From NCBI RefSeq assembly GCF_022763305.1, contig NZ_JALEGT010000056.1, positions 1 to 62,787 of the forward strand: 62,787 bases of DNA, given 5' to 3'. The translations under genes were made by a program, and so were the position numbers. The DNA comes from Marivita sp. Its GTDB lineage: Bacteria; Pseudomonadota; Alphaproteobacteria; Rhodobacterales; Rhodobacteraceae. The notes under the pieces were generated by a model that worked only from the letters and a program-made list of their open reading frames with translations, was not told the DNA's origin and did no database searches. Every line of letters begins with the position of its first letter. Position 1 is the stretch's first letter. Positions 1-9,064 of the stretch are shown here, in pieces.

Positions 1-1
1 C

Positions 2-274
2 TACTGCTACGTGACGCTGATGAACGGGATCGAGCCCAGCGACGAGCTGATGAAAGAGCTGCGCACCTGGGTCCGCACCGAGATCGGCCCGATCGCCTCC
101 CCCGACCTCATCCAATGGGCCCCCGGCCTGCCGAAAACCCGCTCCGGCAAGATCATGCGCCGCATCCTGCGCAAGATCGCCGAAAACGACTACGGCGCCC
201 TCGGCGACACCTCAACACTCGCAGACCCCTCCGTCGTCGATGACCTCATCGAAAACCGGATGAACCGGGGGTGA
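2..274 (+). CDS. acs: Acetyl-CoA synthetase, C-terminal part (5' end outside window)
   Basis: Only the last 90 residues are present. Acs converts acetate, ATP and CoA to acetyl-CoA, AMP and PPi in the cytoplasm. The visible segment carries the C-terminal signature [15 protein letters not shown], whose SGK lysine is the conserved catalytic lysine that is reversibly acetylated in this family, followed by the usual short tail. The reading frame is open from base 2, so the start lies upstream. The stop TGA overlaps the ATG of adenylate kinase by one base (TGATG), which implies translational coupling. The acetate-type symporter downstream supports an acetate substrate over propionate, which cannot be excluded from this fragment. 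Confidence 0.93.
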   Translation, partial: YCYVTLMNGIEPSDELMKELRTWVRTEIGPIASPDLIQWAPGLPKTRSGKIMRRILRKIAENDYGALGDTSTLADPSVVDDLIENRMNRG

Positions 275-966
275 TGGCAATGGACGGAAGCACAACACCC
301 ACAACCGCCCCGGTTCTGATCCTGCTTGGCCCTCCGGGCGCCGGCAAGGGCACACAGGCCCGGATGCTGGAAGAGCAATTCGGACTGGTTCAACTGAGCA
401 CCGGCGATCTGCTGCGCGCCGCCGTGGCTGCGGGCACGGAGGCCGGAAAACAGGCCAAGGCGGTCATGGAAGCGGGCGATCTGGTGAGCGACGACATCGT
501 CATCGCCATCCTGCGCGACCGTCTGGCGGATGCCGACTGTGCCAAGGGCGTGATCCTCGACGGGTTCCCGCGCACCACCGTGCAGGCGCAGGCGCTGGAT
601 ACCCTGCTGGCCGAAAGTGGCCAGAAGATCGACGCGGCGGTAAGCCTTGATGTAGACGATGCCGCCATGGTCGACCGGATTTCCGGCCGTTTCACCTGCG
701 GCGGCTGCGGCGAAGGCTATCATGACAGCTTCAAGGCCCCGAAGACCGAAGGCACCTGCGACAAGTGCGGCGGGACGGAGTTCAAACGCCGCGCAGATGA
801 CAACGCGGAAACCGTCGCCGCCCGCCTTGATGCATATCATGCCCAAACCGCCCCATTGATCGCATTCTACGACGCACAGGGTGCGCTCGCCCGTGTGGAT
901 GCGATGGGAGCCATTGACGAGATCGCCACAACGCTTGGCGACATCGTTCGACGCGCCACCGCCTGA
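274..966 (+). CDS. adk: Adenylate kinase, zinc-type lid
   Basis: Catalyses ATP + AMP = 2 ADP. The P-loop GPPGAGKGTQ lies near residue 18, the AMP-site motif STGDLLR follows, then DGFPRT, and the lid holds four cysteines (CGGC and CDKC) that should bind zinc. At 230 aa it is slightly longer than the usual ~217 because of an N-terminal extension. The ATG at 274 was chosen because it overlaps the acs stop; GTG 271 and ATG 280 are in-frame alternatives. Placement directly behind acs makes sense because Acs releases AMP. This may be a second adk if the genome also has the usual one next to secY, which cannot be checked here. Confidence 0.93.
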   Translation: MAMDGSTTPTTAPVLILLGPPGAGKGTQARMLEEQFGLVQLSTGDLLRAAVAAGTEAGKQAKAVMEAGDLVSDDIVIAILRDRLADADCAKGVILDGFPRTTVQAQALDTLLAESGQKIDAAVSLDVDDAAMVDRISGRFTCGGCGEGYHDSFKAPKTEGTCDKCGGTEFKRRADDNAETVAARLDAYHAQTAPLIAFYDAQGALARVDAMGAIDEIATTLGDIVRRATA

Positions 967-1058
967 GCGGTAGCCAACCGCGGCCTCTGAGCTGCGTCAC
1001 ACAGGATACGTTCCCCGCCCTGCGGGGCGCGTGCAACGAGGGAAGAGGAGGATCCGCA

Positions 1059-1346
1059 GTGACGGACCATACATCACAATCAGCGCAGGCTGCCCAAAAG
1101 TCCGACGCGGGCTATTGGTCGGCGAACGTGCGTATCATTCTGGTGAGCCTGGTGATCTGGGCCATCTGTTCATTCGGGTTCGGCATCCTGCTGCGCCCGA
1201 TGCTTTCGGGCATTTCCGTCGGAGGCACCGATCTGGGCTTCTGGTTCGCCCAGCAGGGGTCGATCCTCGTCTTCCTGGCGCTGATCTTTTTCTACGCCTG
1301 GCGGATGAACAAGCTCGATAAAGAATACGGCGTGGACGAGGAATAA
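1059..1346 (+). CDS. DUF4212 small subunit of sodium:solute symporter
   Basis: A 95-aa protein with two predicted membrane helices (about residues 25-48 and 62-83) and charged ends. It matches the DUF4212 family, whose members sit just upstream of SSS-family symporters and are thought to be accessory subunits. The start is GTG at 1059, preceded by a strong GAAGAGGAGG ribosome site. Only 5 bases separate it from the symporter gene. The partner and order match the acetate permease loci of many proteobacteria, so a role in acetate or short-chain carboxylate uptake is inferred. Confidence 0.88.
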   Translation: MTDHTSQSAQAAQKSDAGYWSANVRIILVSLVIWAICSFGFGILLRPMLSGISVGGTDLGFWFAQQGSILVFLALIFFYAWRMNKLDKEYGVDEE

Positions 1347-1351
1347 GGGTC

Positions 1352-3136
1352 ATGGATCAGTTTACCATCAACCTGCTCTTTGTGGGCGCGTCCTTTGCGC
1401 TTTACATCGGCATCGCGATCTGGGCCCGTGCAGGCTCCACGTCGGAATTCTACGCCGCCGGTCGCGGCGTTCACCCGGTCACCAACGGGATGGCAACAGC
1501 CGCCGACTGGATGTCGGCTGCCTCCTTCATCTCGATGGCGGGCCTCATCGCGTTCACCGGGTACGACAACTCGACCTTCCTGATGGGCTGGACGGGCGGT
1601 TACGTGCTTCTGGCACTGCTGCTGGCGCCGTACCTGCGGAAGTTCGGCAAGTTCACCGTGTCGGAATTCATCGGGGACCGCTTCTACAGCCCGACCGCGC
1701 GCCTTGTGGCCGTGATCTGTCTGATCATCGCGTCCGTGACCTACGTGATCGGCCAGATGACCGGTGTGGGCGTGGCCTTCGGCCGCTTCCTCGAAGTCAG
1801 CTCCACGACCGGTCTTCTGATCGGTGCCGTGATCGTGTTCGCCTATGCCGTGTTCGGCGGCATGAAGGGCGTGACCTACACGCAGGTGGCACAATACGTC
1901 GTGCTGATCACCGCCTACACCATCCCGGCGGTCTTCATCTCGCTGCAGCTGACCGGCAACCCGATCCCGGGTCTGGGTCTTTTCGGCGACCACACGGCCA
2001 GCGGCGAGCCGCTGCTTGTCACGCTTGATGCGCTGCTGCGTGATCTGGGCTTCAACGAGTACACGACGCATAACGGCGACACGTTCAACATGGTGCTCTT
2101 CACCCTGTCGCTGATGATCGGGACGGCAGGTCTGCCGCACGTGATCATGCGGTTCTTCACCGTTCCGAAAGTGTCGGACGCACGCTGGTCCGCAGGCTGG
2201 GCGCTTGTCTTCATCGCCCTGCTCTACCTGACGGCCCCGGCCGTGGGTGCGATGGCGCGCCTCAACATCACCGACATGTTCTGGCCGAACGGTGCGAACA
2301 GCGAGCCGGTGAGCCTCGAGCAGATCGAATCCGATCCGCGCTACGACTGGATGGCGACCTGGCAGAAGACCGGCCTTCTGGGCTGGGAGGACAAGAACGG
2401 GGATGGGCGGATCGCCTATTTCAACGACAAGAACCCGGAGGCTGTTGCCAAGGCACAGGCCGCTGGCTGGGGTGACGCGAACGAGCTGACCAAGTTCAAC
2501 AACGACATCCTTGTTCTGGCCAACCCGGAAATCGCCAACCTGCCCAGCTGGGTGATCGGTCTGGTGGCTGCCGGTGGTCTTGCCGCTGCGCTGTCCACTG
2601 CTGCCGGTCTGCTTCTCGCCATCTCCTCGGCGGTGAGCCACGACCTTCTGAAAGGCCAATTGACCCCGAACATGTCCGAAAAGAACGAGCTTCTGTCGGC
2701 ACGGATCGCCATGGCGGTGTCGATTGCGGTCGCGACCTATCTGGGCCTCAACCCTCCGGGCTTTGCGGCGCAGACGGTGGCTCTAGCCTTCGGTCTGGCG
2801 GCGGCGTCGATCTTCCCGGCACTCATGATGGGCATCTTCACCAAGGTGAACAACAAGGGTGCGGTTGCGGGCATGCTGGCCGGTCTGATCACCACGCTGG
2901 TCTACATCTTCCTGCACAAGGGCTGGCTGTTCATTCCGGACACCAACAGCTTCACCGATGCCGACCCGCTTCTGGGCACCATCAAGTCGACCTCCTTCGG
3001 GGCGGTGGGTGCGATGATCAACTTCGCGGTGGCCTTCACCGTGTCGAAGATGACCGCACCGATCCCGCGCGAGATCGAAGAGCTGGTTGAAAGCGTCCGC
3101 ATCCCCCGTGGTGCCGGCGCGGCTCAGGACCACTAA
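1352..3136 (+). CDS. Sodium:solute symporter family protein, probable acetate permease
   Basis: A 594-aa polytopic membrane protein of the SSS (SLC5-like) family, ActP/VC2705-type. The N-terminus shows the hallmark AxxxxEFYAAGR segment and the MATAADWMSAASF helix common to acetate and monocarboxylate symporters. A large hydrophilic loop at about residues 325-385 (with DKNGDGRI, resembling an EF-hand-type acidic loop) is typical of the VC2705 subfamily and not of the shorter E. coli ActP. It follows DUF4212 and acs-adk, so Na+-coupled acetate uptake feeding Acs is the likely job. A Rho-independent terminator follows at 3180-3215. Confidence 0.9.
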   Translation: MDQFTINLLFVGASFALYIGIAIWARAGSTSEFYAAGRGVHPVTNGMATAADWMSAASFISMAGLIAFTGYDNSTFLMGWTGGYVLLALLLAPYLRKFGKFTVSEFIGDRFYSPTARLVAVICLIIASVTYVIGQMTGVGVAFGRFLEVSSTTGLLIGAVIVFAYAVFGGMKGVTYTQVAQYVVLITAYTIPAVFISLQLTGNPIPGLGLFGDHTASGEPLLVTLDALLRDLGFNEYTTHNGDTFNMVLFTLSLMIGTAGLPHVIMRFFTVPKVSDARWSAGWALVFIALLYLTAPAVGAMARLNITDMFWPNGANSEPVSLEQIESDPRYDWMATWQKTGLLGWEDKNGDGRIAYFNDKNPEAVAKAQAAGWGDANELTKFNNDILVLANPEIANLPSWVIGLVAAGGLAAALSTAAGLLLAISSAVSHDLLKGQLTPNMSEKNELLSARIAMAVSIAVATYLGLNPPGFAAQTVALAFGLAAASIFPALMMGIFTKVNNKGAVAGMLAGLITTLVYIFLHKGWLFIPDTNSFTDADPLLGTIKSTSFGAVGAMINFAVAFTVSKMTAPIPREIEELVESVRIPRGAGAAQDH

Positions 3137-3179
3137 GCCAACAGGAGGCGTCGCTGCGGCGGCGCCACCCTGACACAGG

Positions 3180-3215
3180 GGTCCCGCGCCGGTCATCCGG
3201 GGCGGGACCTTTTTT
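3180..3215 (+). terminator. Rho-independent terminator after the symporter
   Basis: Perfect 8-bp stem GGTCCCGC (3180-3187) and GCGGGACC (3202-3209) with a 14-base loop, followed by six T (3210-3215). It separates the symporter from the DUF294 gene, though readthrough may still couple the two since the next ATG is only 23 bases away. Confidence 0.85.
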
Positions 3216-3237
3216 CTTGGACTCTAAGGCCGTTCTC

Positions 3238-5061
3238 ATGACCCCTGACACCCAGTCGATTGCCCGGTTCCTGTCGGCGCTGCATCCCTATGACGCCATG
3301 GAGCCCGAAGCGTTGCACGCCCTGATCGCATCTTTCGAGATCCGGCAGATCGCGGCCGGTGGCGAGATCTATGCGCTGAACGCGCCGCTGGACGGTCTGT
3401 TCGTGGTCTATGTCGGCGATGTCGAGATCCGCGACGAACATGGCGTACCGATTTCATTACTGGGTCCGCGCAATTCCTTCGGAGAACGCGGGCTGCTGCG
3501 CGACGGCGCCAGCCTGACTTCGGCACAGGCGATCACCGATGCCACGCTGCTCGTTCTGCCCGCCTCACGGTTTCACGCGGCGATGAACGGCAATGTGGCC
3601 TTCCGGCGGTTTTTCGACCGGAGCCGGAACGACCGGCCCAACAAGGCGAGCCTTGCCACGACACGGGTCGAAGCTCTGATGGCGACGACGCCGCTGACCT
3701 GTCCGCCCGAGACCGATGTCCAGTCTGCCGCGCGCAAGATGCGCGATGCGCGCGTGTCCTCGATCTGCGTGGCGCGGGACGGTCACCTCGAGGGCATCGC
3801 AACGATCCGCGACCTGTCGGGCAAGGTGGTGGGCGACGGCCTGCCCTTCGATACACCGATTTCAGCCATCATGACCGCCGATCCCGTCACCCTGCCGCCG
3901 TCCGCCATCGGGTCGGACGTGCTGCACATGATGATGGAACGACGGATCGGGCATATCCCCGTCACGCAGGCGGGCAAGCTCGTGGGGATCGTGACCCAGA
4001 CCGATCTCACGAGGTTTCAGGCGGTCAGCTCTGCCGAACTGGTCGCCGAGATCGCGCAGTCCGGCAGCGCCGAGCAGATGGCGCAGGTCACACGCCGCAT
4101 TCCGCAACTGCTGGCGCAGCTTGTCGCGGGCGGCAATCGGCACGAGGTCGTCACCCGTCTGATCACCGATGTGGCCGACACCGCAACTCGCCGTTTGCTT
4201 GCACTGGCCGAAGCCAAGCTAGGCCCGGCCCCCGTGCCCTATCTGTGGCTGGCCTGCGGATCGCAGGGACGGCAGGAGCAGACCGGCGTCAGCGATCAGG
4301 ACAATTGCCTGTTCCTTGATGACCGCGTGACCGAGGCCGACATGCCCTACTTCGAGGCACTGGCGCAGTTTGTCTGCGACGGGCTGAACACCTGCGGCTA
4401 TGTCTACTGCCCGGGAGACATGATGGCGACCAACCCGCGTTGGCGGCAGCCCGTGCGCGTCTGGCGCGACTATTTCACGGGCTGGATCAACAAGCCCAAT
4501 CCCGAGGCCCAGATGCTGGCCAGCGTCATGTTCGACCTGCGCCCCATCGGCGGGACGAAACGTCTGTTCGAGGATTTGCAGACAGAGACCCTGCGCAAAG
4601 CTGCGGCCAATTCGATCTTCGTCGCCCACATGGTGTCGAATTCGCTCAAGCACACGCCGCCTCTGGGTCTCTTGCGCGGGTTCGCCACGATCCGGTCGGG
4701 CGAACACAAGAACATGATCGACCTCAAGCACAACGGTGTGGTGCCGGTGGTGGACCTTGGCCGCGTTTACGCACTGCAGGGCAAGCTGACCGCCGTCAAC
4801 ACCGCCGCGCGGATCGAAGCGGCCATCGCGGCGGGCGTGCTGAGCACGTCCGGCGGACAGGATCTGCGCGATGCCTATGACCTGATCGCGGAAACGCGGC
4901 TGGAGCATCAGGCCGCACAGGTTCGCGCTGGCATCGTGCCGGACAATTTCCTAAGTCCGACGGACCTGTCGGATTTTGAGCGAAGTCATCTGCGGGATGC
5001 TTTCGTGGTGATAAAGTCGCTGCAATCGGCAGTCGGACACGGGCGCGGCATGTTGAGCTGA
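3238..5061 (+). CDS. cNMP-binding/CBS/DUF294 putative nucleotidyltransferase
   Basis: A 607-aa cytoplasmic protein. Order of domains: cyclic-nucleotide-binding-like fold (residues ~15-130), paired CBS domains (~145-275, ligand-sensing), DUF294 nucleotidyltransferase-like domain (~290-450) and a DUF294 C-terminal helical domain. The GlnD-type active-site pattern GSQGRQEQTGVSDQD is intact (GS...D.D). Families with this architecture occur next to SSS acetate symporters. By analogy with GlnD it may nucleotidylylate a protein in response to adenylate ligands; that is inference. ATG 3238 was chosen over the in-frame TTG 3217 because the TTG lies just behind the terminator T-run. Confidence 0.87.
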   Translation: MTPDTQSIARFLSALHPYDAMEPEALHALIASFEIRQIAAGGEIYALNAPLDGLFVVYVGDVEIRDEHGVPISLLGPRNSFGERGLLRDGASLTSAQAITDATLLVLPASRFHAAMNGNVAFRRFFDRSRNDRPNKASLATTRVEALMATTPLTCPPETDVQSAARKMRDARVSSICVARDGHLEGIATIRDLSGKVVGDGLPFDTPISAIMTADPVTLPPSAIGSDVLHMMMERRIGHIPVTQAGKLVGIVTQTDLTRFQAVSSAELVAEIAQSGSAEQMAQVTRRIPQLLAQLVAGGNRHEVVTRLITDVADTATRRLLALAEAKLGPAPVPYLWLACGSQGRQEQTGVSDQDNCLFLDDRVTEADMPYFEALAQFVCDGLNTCGYVYCPGDMMATNPRWRQPVRVWRDYFTGWINKPNPEAQMLASVMFDLRPIGGTKRLFEDLQTETLRKAAANSIFVAHMVSNSLKHTPPLGLLRGFATIRSGEHKNMIDLKHNGVVPVVDLGRVYALQGKLTAVNTAARIEAAIAAGVLSTSGGQDLRDAYDLIAETRLEHQAAQVRAGIVPDNFLSPTDLSDFERSHLRDAFVVIKSLQSAVGHGRGMLS

Positions 5062-5086
5062 CGCGCATCGTTTGGGAGGACGAGGC

Positions 5087-5587
5087 ATGTTTCTGGAACT
5101 GATCGCGGTCATCATCGCGGGCATCGCGGGCGCAGGTGCCATGATGCTGGTCGCACGAATGGCCGGTGGGCGCGTCCCCAAATGGCTGGTCCCGGTGGCC
5201 GCCGGCGCGGCAATGCTCGCCACCACGATCAGCAGTGAATACAGCTGGTTTTCCCGCACGTCAGGTGCCCTGCCCGAGGGTCTCGAAGTGGTCGAAACGG
5301 TCGAGAACACGGCCTTCTACCGCCCCTGGACATATCTTGTCCCCTATACCGAGCGGTTCATGGCGCTGGATACGGGCAACATCCGCACCAACAGTGAAAA
5401 CGCGGCGCTGCACATGGCCGATGTCTATTTCTTCCGCCGCTGGGGCACGGTGCAATCCGTCGAGCTTATGGTGAATTGCGAGACCGCACAGAGAGCCGAT
5501 CCCGCGTTGGGTGACGGAAGCGATCCGGTCTGGCGGGACACACCCGCCGACGATCCCATCGTCAGCGCCGTTTGCAACAGGGGATGA
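5087..5587 (+). CDS. Membrane-anchored protein of unknown function
   Basis: A 166-aa protein with two hydrophobic helices at the N-terminus (about residues 2-25 and 34-50), then a soluble domain of about 115 residues. I recognise no catalytic motif. Two cysteines near the end (VNCE and VCNRG) might form a disulfide if the domain is periplasmic. ATG 5087 is preceded by GGGAGGACGAGG, a good ribosome site. It sits between the DUF294 protein and the PAS-exonuclease (4-base gap), so it is probably one operon with them and may be a partner of that signalling pair. Confidence 0.75.
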   Translation: MFLELIAVIIAGIAGAGAMMLVARMAGGRVPKWLVPVAAGAAMLATTISSEYSWFSRTSGALPEGLEVVETVENTAFYRPWTYLVPYTERFMALDTGNIRTNSENAALHMADVYFFRRWGTVQSVELMVNCETAQRADPALGDGSDPVWRDTPADDPIVSAVCNRG

Positions 5588-5591
5588 AGCG

Positions 5592-7010
5592 ATGCTGTCG
5601 AGCCTCAGCCTGCGCCTGCGTATCTTTCTGTTCTTCTGTCTTCTGGGCCTCGGCGGGTTGGCGTCGGTCGGCGTTGCACTCTGGTTCGGCCATGCCCGCG
5701 CGCTGGACACCACCGTCGCCAATGGTTTCACCTTTGCGGCGATCCTTGCAGCCTTCCTGATCCTTGGACTGACCGTCGGCATATGGCTGCTTTTTGACGA
5801 GAACGTCGCCAAGCCCATCGAGCGGCTGGCGGCGCAGATGCGCAGCCGGGCCCATGCCGGTGTCGATGGTGCGCTCGACATGGCTGCAGCGCGATACCTG
5901 GGCGATCTCGCCCCCGCCGCTTCGGCCGTGACCAAACAGCTGAACGACACCGCCCTGATGACGGCACAGGCGATTGCCAAGGAGACCGCGCGCCTGACCG
6001 AAGAAAAGGCCCGCCTGACCGCCCTGCTGACCGAGATCCCCGTGGCGACGATCCTTGTCGGACCCAGCGGTCAGATCGTGCTGTACGATGGGCAGGCCGC
6101 CGAAGTGTTGGCGCAGCTGGGTGTGCCGCGACTGAACGCGCCGATCCGGGAATATTTCGACGCCAAGACCTTGGGCGCGGCCGTCACCCAGTTGGCCCGC
6201 ACCGGCATGGACGTGCGGTTCACGGCGCATTCGCCGGACGGCACGCAAAGCTTTGACACGCGGCTGAAGCCGATGGACGGCGGCGGCTACCTGATGGTGA
6301 TCGACAGCCAGACGCTCGACATCGCGCCGGATGCGGCCCGCCCGCTTGTCTATGATTTCGACCTGCTGGACCAGCGGCGTGGCGCGGCCGAGATGGACAT
6401 TCTCGACACACCGCTGCGCGCCTTGTGTTTCTCGGTCTTCGACACCGAAACAACCGGTCTCCTGCCGCATAAGGACGACGTGGTGCAACTCGGCGCGGTG
6501 CGGGTCCTGAACGGGCGCATCATCGAGGGTGAAACCATCAACCAGCTTGTCGATCCGGGCCGCCCGATCCCACCTGCCTCGACCAAGGTGCACAAGGTGA
6601 CGGACGCGATGGTGCGCGGGCAACCCGACATCCATACGGTCGCCAAACGCTTTCACGATTTTTCCCGCGACGCGGTGATCGTCGCGCACAACGCACCCTT
6701 CGACATGGCATTCCTGCACCGTCAGGCCAAGACAACCGGCGTCACCTGGGACCACCCGATCCTCGACACCGTGCTTCTGTCCGCCGTCCTGTTCGGCGCC
6801 AGCGAGGCGCACACGCTGGATGCGCTGTGTGAACGGCTGAGCGTCACGATCCCGACAGAGCTTCGTCACACGGCCTTGGGTGATGCCCGTGCCACGGCAG
6901 AGGTGCTGGTGAAGATGCTGCCGATGCTCGAGGCGCGGGGTCTGATCACGTTTGGTCAGGTGATCGAGGAGACGCGCCGCCACGGCCGCCTCCTCGAAGA
7001 TCTCAACTGA
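5592..7010 (+). CDS. Membrane-anchored PAS-domain 3'-5' exonuclease (DnaQ-like)
   Basis: A 472-aa protein: two membrane helices (residues ~10-35 and ~47-68), a HAMP-like linker, a PAS-like segment (~160-240), then a DEDDh exonuclease domain (~300-465). The catalytic set is visible: FDTETTG, AHNAPFDMAFL and HTALGDARAT. The exonuclease part resembles the epsilon subunit of DNA polymerase III, but the membrane and PAS modules are foreign to replication proofreading. Its 3' end overlaps the converging tctA gene by 8 bases. A nuclease under sensory control in an acetate-uptake operon is odd; its substrate is unknown. Confidence 0.88.
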   Translation: MLSSLSLRLRIFLFFCLLGLGGLASVGVALWFGHARALDTTVANGFTFAAILAAFLILGLTVGIWLLFDENVAKPIERLAAQMRSRAHAGVDGALDMAAARYLGDLAPAASAVTKQLNDTALMTAQAIAKETARLTEEKARLTALLTEIPVATILVGPSGQIVLYDGQAAEVLAQLGVPRLNAPIREYFDAKTLGAAVTQLARTGMDVRFTAHSPDGTQSFDTRLKPMDGGGYLMVIDSQTLDIAPDAARPLVYDFDLLDQRRGAAEMDILDTPLRALCFSVFDTETTGLLPHKDDVVQLGAVRVLNGRIIEGETINQLVDPGRPIPPASTKVHKVTDAMVRGQPDIHTVAKRFHDFSRDAVIVAHNAPFDMAFLHRQAKTTGVTWDHPILDTVLLSAVLFGASEAHTLDALCERLSVTIPTELRHTALGDARATAEVLVKMLPMLEARGLITFGQVIEETRRHGRLLEDLN

Positions 7011-8493
7011 GCGGAACCGTCTTGCGCAGAGTGCTGCGGGTGATCGCGAAGACCGTGATGGCTGTCAGCGCCCAGAAGAACCACGTGATCGGCCCGCGGA
7101 ACAGGATGCTCGGGTCACTGCCGGACATCAGCATTGACTGACGGAAATTGTCCTCGAGCAGCGGGCCGAGGATGAAGGCGATCAGGAACGGCGCAGCGGG
7201 GATGCGATTGCGCATCATGATGTAGCCGACCCAGCCCATGACGAACATCACACCGACATCGAAGATGTTGTTGTTCACCGCGAACACCCCGTAGATGCAC
7301 AGCACCAGAACACCCGGCATCAGGATGCGCTTGGGCACGTCCGCGACAAACCGGAAGCCACGAATGGCGACCGATCCCACGACCAGCAGGAACACCGAAC
7401 TGACGATCAGGCCGATGAAGAGGCCATAGATGATGTCGACATTCAGGATGAACATCATCGGCCCCGGCTGAAGCCCGTGCACCATGAAGGCCCCGATGAT
7501 GATCGCGGTGATCACGTCACCCGGCACACCCAACGCAAGAAGCGGGATCAGGGTTGCGCCCGCCACACCGTTGTTGCCAGCCTCGGACGCGGCCACGCCT
7601 TCGATCTCGCCCTTGCCGAAATTGGCCTTGTTCTTCGAGGTGCGCCGCGCTTCGGAATAGCTCAAGAAAGCAGAAGGCGCAGCACCGATACCGGGGATGG
7701 AGCCAAGGAACACGCCGATCAGGCTGCCCCGGATGATGCTCTTGAAGCTCTTGGCATAGTCCGCAAAGGTACAGCGCGATTTCCCCAAGGCACGGGTGCG
7801 CCCCAGATGCGCCACCGGGTTCCACGCCATCGCAATGATCTCGGGGATCGCGAAAAGGCCGATCAGAACGGCGATGAAGTTGAGACCGCCCATCATGTTG
7901 GGATCGCCAAAGGTGAAACGGTTGGTGCCGTAGACGAGATCAAGCCCGATGGTCGCCAGCAGCAGGCCGGCCAGCGCTGACAGCGCCCCGCGCAGCAGGC
8001 TTTCGCCCGATACACCGGCGATGATGGTCAGGGAGAACAGGATCAGCGCAAAGAACTCTGGCGGCCCGAAATTGAGCGCAAAGGACGCCAGCCATCCGGC
8101 GAAGAGAATGAGCGCAAGGTTCGACACCGCGTCCGCCGTACAGGACGCATAAAGCGCCATACCCAGCGCCCTGCCCGCCTCGCCCCGTTCTGCCATCGGA
8201 TGCCCGTCAAGGATCGTGGCGGACGAGGCTGGCGTGCCAGGTGTCTTGATCAGGATCGCCGGGATCGACCCGCCGAAGATCCCGCCCTTGTAGACCCCGA
8301 GCAGCAGCAGGATCGCGTTGATCGGTGTCATCGCAAATGTGAAGGGCAGCGTCAGCGCCACTGCCATCGTCGCTGACAGGCCGGGAATGGCCCCGGCCAC
8401 CACACCGACCACAAGCCCGATGAAGAGCATCAGGAAGGCTTCGACATTACCAACCAGCGAAAGGCCGGCGGCCAGACTGTCCATCAGGCTCAT
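7003..8493 (-). CDS. tctA: Tripartite tricarboxylate transporter, large membrane subunit TctA
   Basis: A 496-aa, highly hydrophobic protein of the TctA family, the main channel of secondary TTT importers for tri-, di- or aromatic carboxylates. The family signature GAIPGLSATMAVALTLPFTF appears near residue 30 and a second inverted-repeat signature SIPGIGAAPSAFLSY near residue 320. The start at 8493 (MSLMDSL) was chosen because its ATG overlaps the tctB stop (ATGA). It is the last gene of tctCBA, divergent from lysR. The substrate cannot be read from the sequence; neighbours suggest an unusual dicarboxylate. Confidence 0.93.
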   Translation of the reverse strand: MSLMDSLAAGLSLVGNVEAFLMLFIGLVVGVVAGAIPGLSATMAVALTLPFTFAMTPINAILLLLGVYKGGIFGGSIPAILIKTPGTPASSATILDGHPMAERGEAGRALGMALYASCTADAVSNLALILFAGWLASFALNFGPPEFFALILFSLTIIAGVSGESLLRGALSALAGLLLATIGLDLVYGTNRFTFGDPNMMGGLNFIAVLIGLFAIPEIIAMAWNPVAHLGRTRALGKSRCTFADYAKSFKSIIRGSLIGVFLGSIPGIGAAPSAFLSYSEARRTSKNKANFGKGEIEGVAASEAGNNGVAGATLIPLLALGVPGDVITAIIIGAFMVHGLQPGPMMFILNVDIIYGLFIGLIVSSVFLLVVGSVAIRGFRFVADVPKRILMPGVLVLCIYGVFAVNNNIFDVGVMFVMGWVGYIMMRNRIPAAPFLIAFILGPLLEDNFRQSMLMSGSDPSILFRGPITWFFWALTAITVFAITRSTLRKTVPLS

Positions 8494-8987
8494 GGCAACC
8501 TCACGAAATCGCCCTGCGGGACCGCCACACCGGCGACATGCGCAAAGAACGCGTAAAGCAAGAGCGGCACGACCACGGCACAGACCAGTGCCGCTTTCGG
8601 GTGCCGCGTGCGAAAGAGAAAGGCGCAGGCCGCGAAGGCCAACATCGTTGTCCACACCATGCCAAGCCGCGGCAGCGCCACCATCGTGATCATCATGATC
8701 ACCGCCAGCGCCCCCAGCCGCATCCACGGCGCAGAGCCTTCGGGATGGACATCCTCTTCATCCTCGAACGGCGCGTCCGAGGCTGCGGTCATCGCGTTGA
8801 AGATCAGGCTCAGCCCGACGATGCCGGTCAGACCGGCAAGCACGAAGGGCCAGAATTTCGGGGACAGGATGATATTGCCGACATTGGACGGCGCAAACAC
8901 GAAGCTGGGAATGGCGTAGAGCACCAGGAACAGCGCAAACAGGGACGCAACGATCCCGAGACGCAGGTGCAGGGATTTCTGGGACAT
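8490..8987 (-). CDS. tctB: Tripartite tricarboxylate transporter, small membrane subunit TctB
   Basis: A 165-aa protein with four predicted helices and a charged central loop (about residues 70-88, EDEEDVHPEG). Length, topology and position between tctC and tctA fit TctB, a poorly conserved family recognised mainly by context. It is coupled to tctA through ATGA. A strong hairpin in the 77-base gap upstream (9012-9039) may lower its transcript level relative to tctC. Confidence 0.88.
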   Translation of the reverse strand: MSQKSLHLRLGIVASLFALFLVLYAIPSFVFAPSNVGNIILSPKFWPFVLAGLTGIVGLSLIFNAMTAASDAPFEDEEDVHPEGSAPWMRLGALAVIMMITMVALPRLGMVWTTMLAFAACAFLFRTRHPKAALVCAVVVPLLLYAFFAHVAGVAVPQGDFVRLP

Positions 8988-9011
8988 GGGCAGGTGGGCT
9001 CCGAAGGTGGC

Positions 9012-9039
9012 AACGCCGAGACCAGAAGGCCTCGGCGTT
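9012..9039 (-). terminator. Intercistronic hairpin between tctC and tctB
   Basis: Perfect 9-bp inverted repeat AACGCCGAG (9012-9020) and CTCGGCGTT (9031-9039) with a 10-base loop. On the minus strand no T-run follows, so this looks like an mRNA-stabilising or partial-termination element and not a full terminator. It lies right behind the binding-protein gene. Confidence 0.6.
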
Positions 9040-9064
9040 TTCGTTGGACGGTCAGGGTCGGGGA

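Noticed and set aside
1292-2659. 455-codon minus-strand frame opposite the symporter
   Set aside because: Shadow of the SSS gene; low-complexity His/Asp/Arg content and no ribosome site.
8494-8727. N-terminal extension of the first TctA
   Set aside because: The additional residues lie over tctB in another frame and do not resemble a membrane segment; the ATG at 8493 overlaps the tctB stop as expected.
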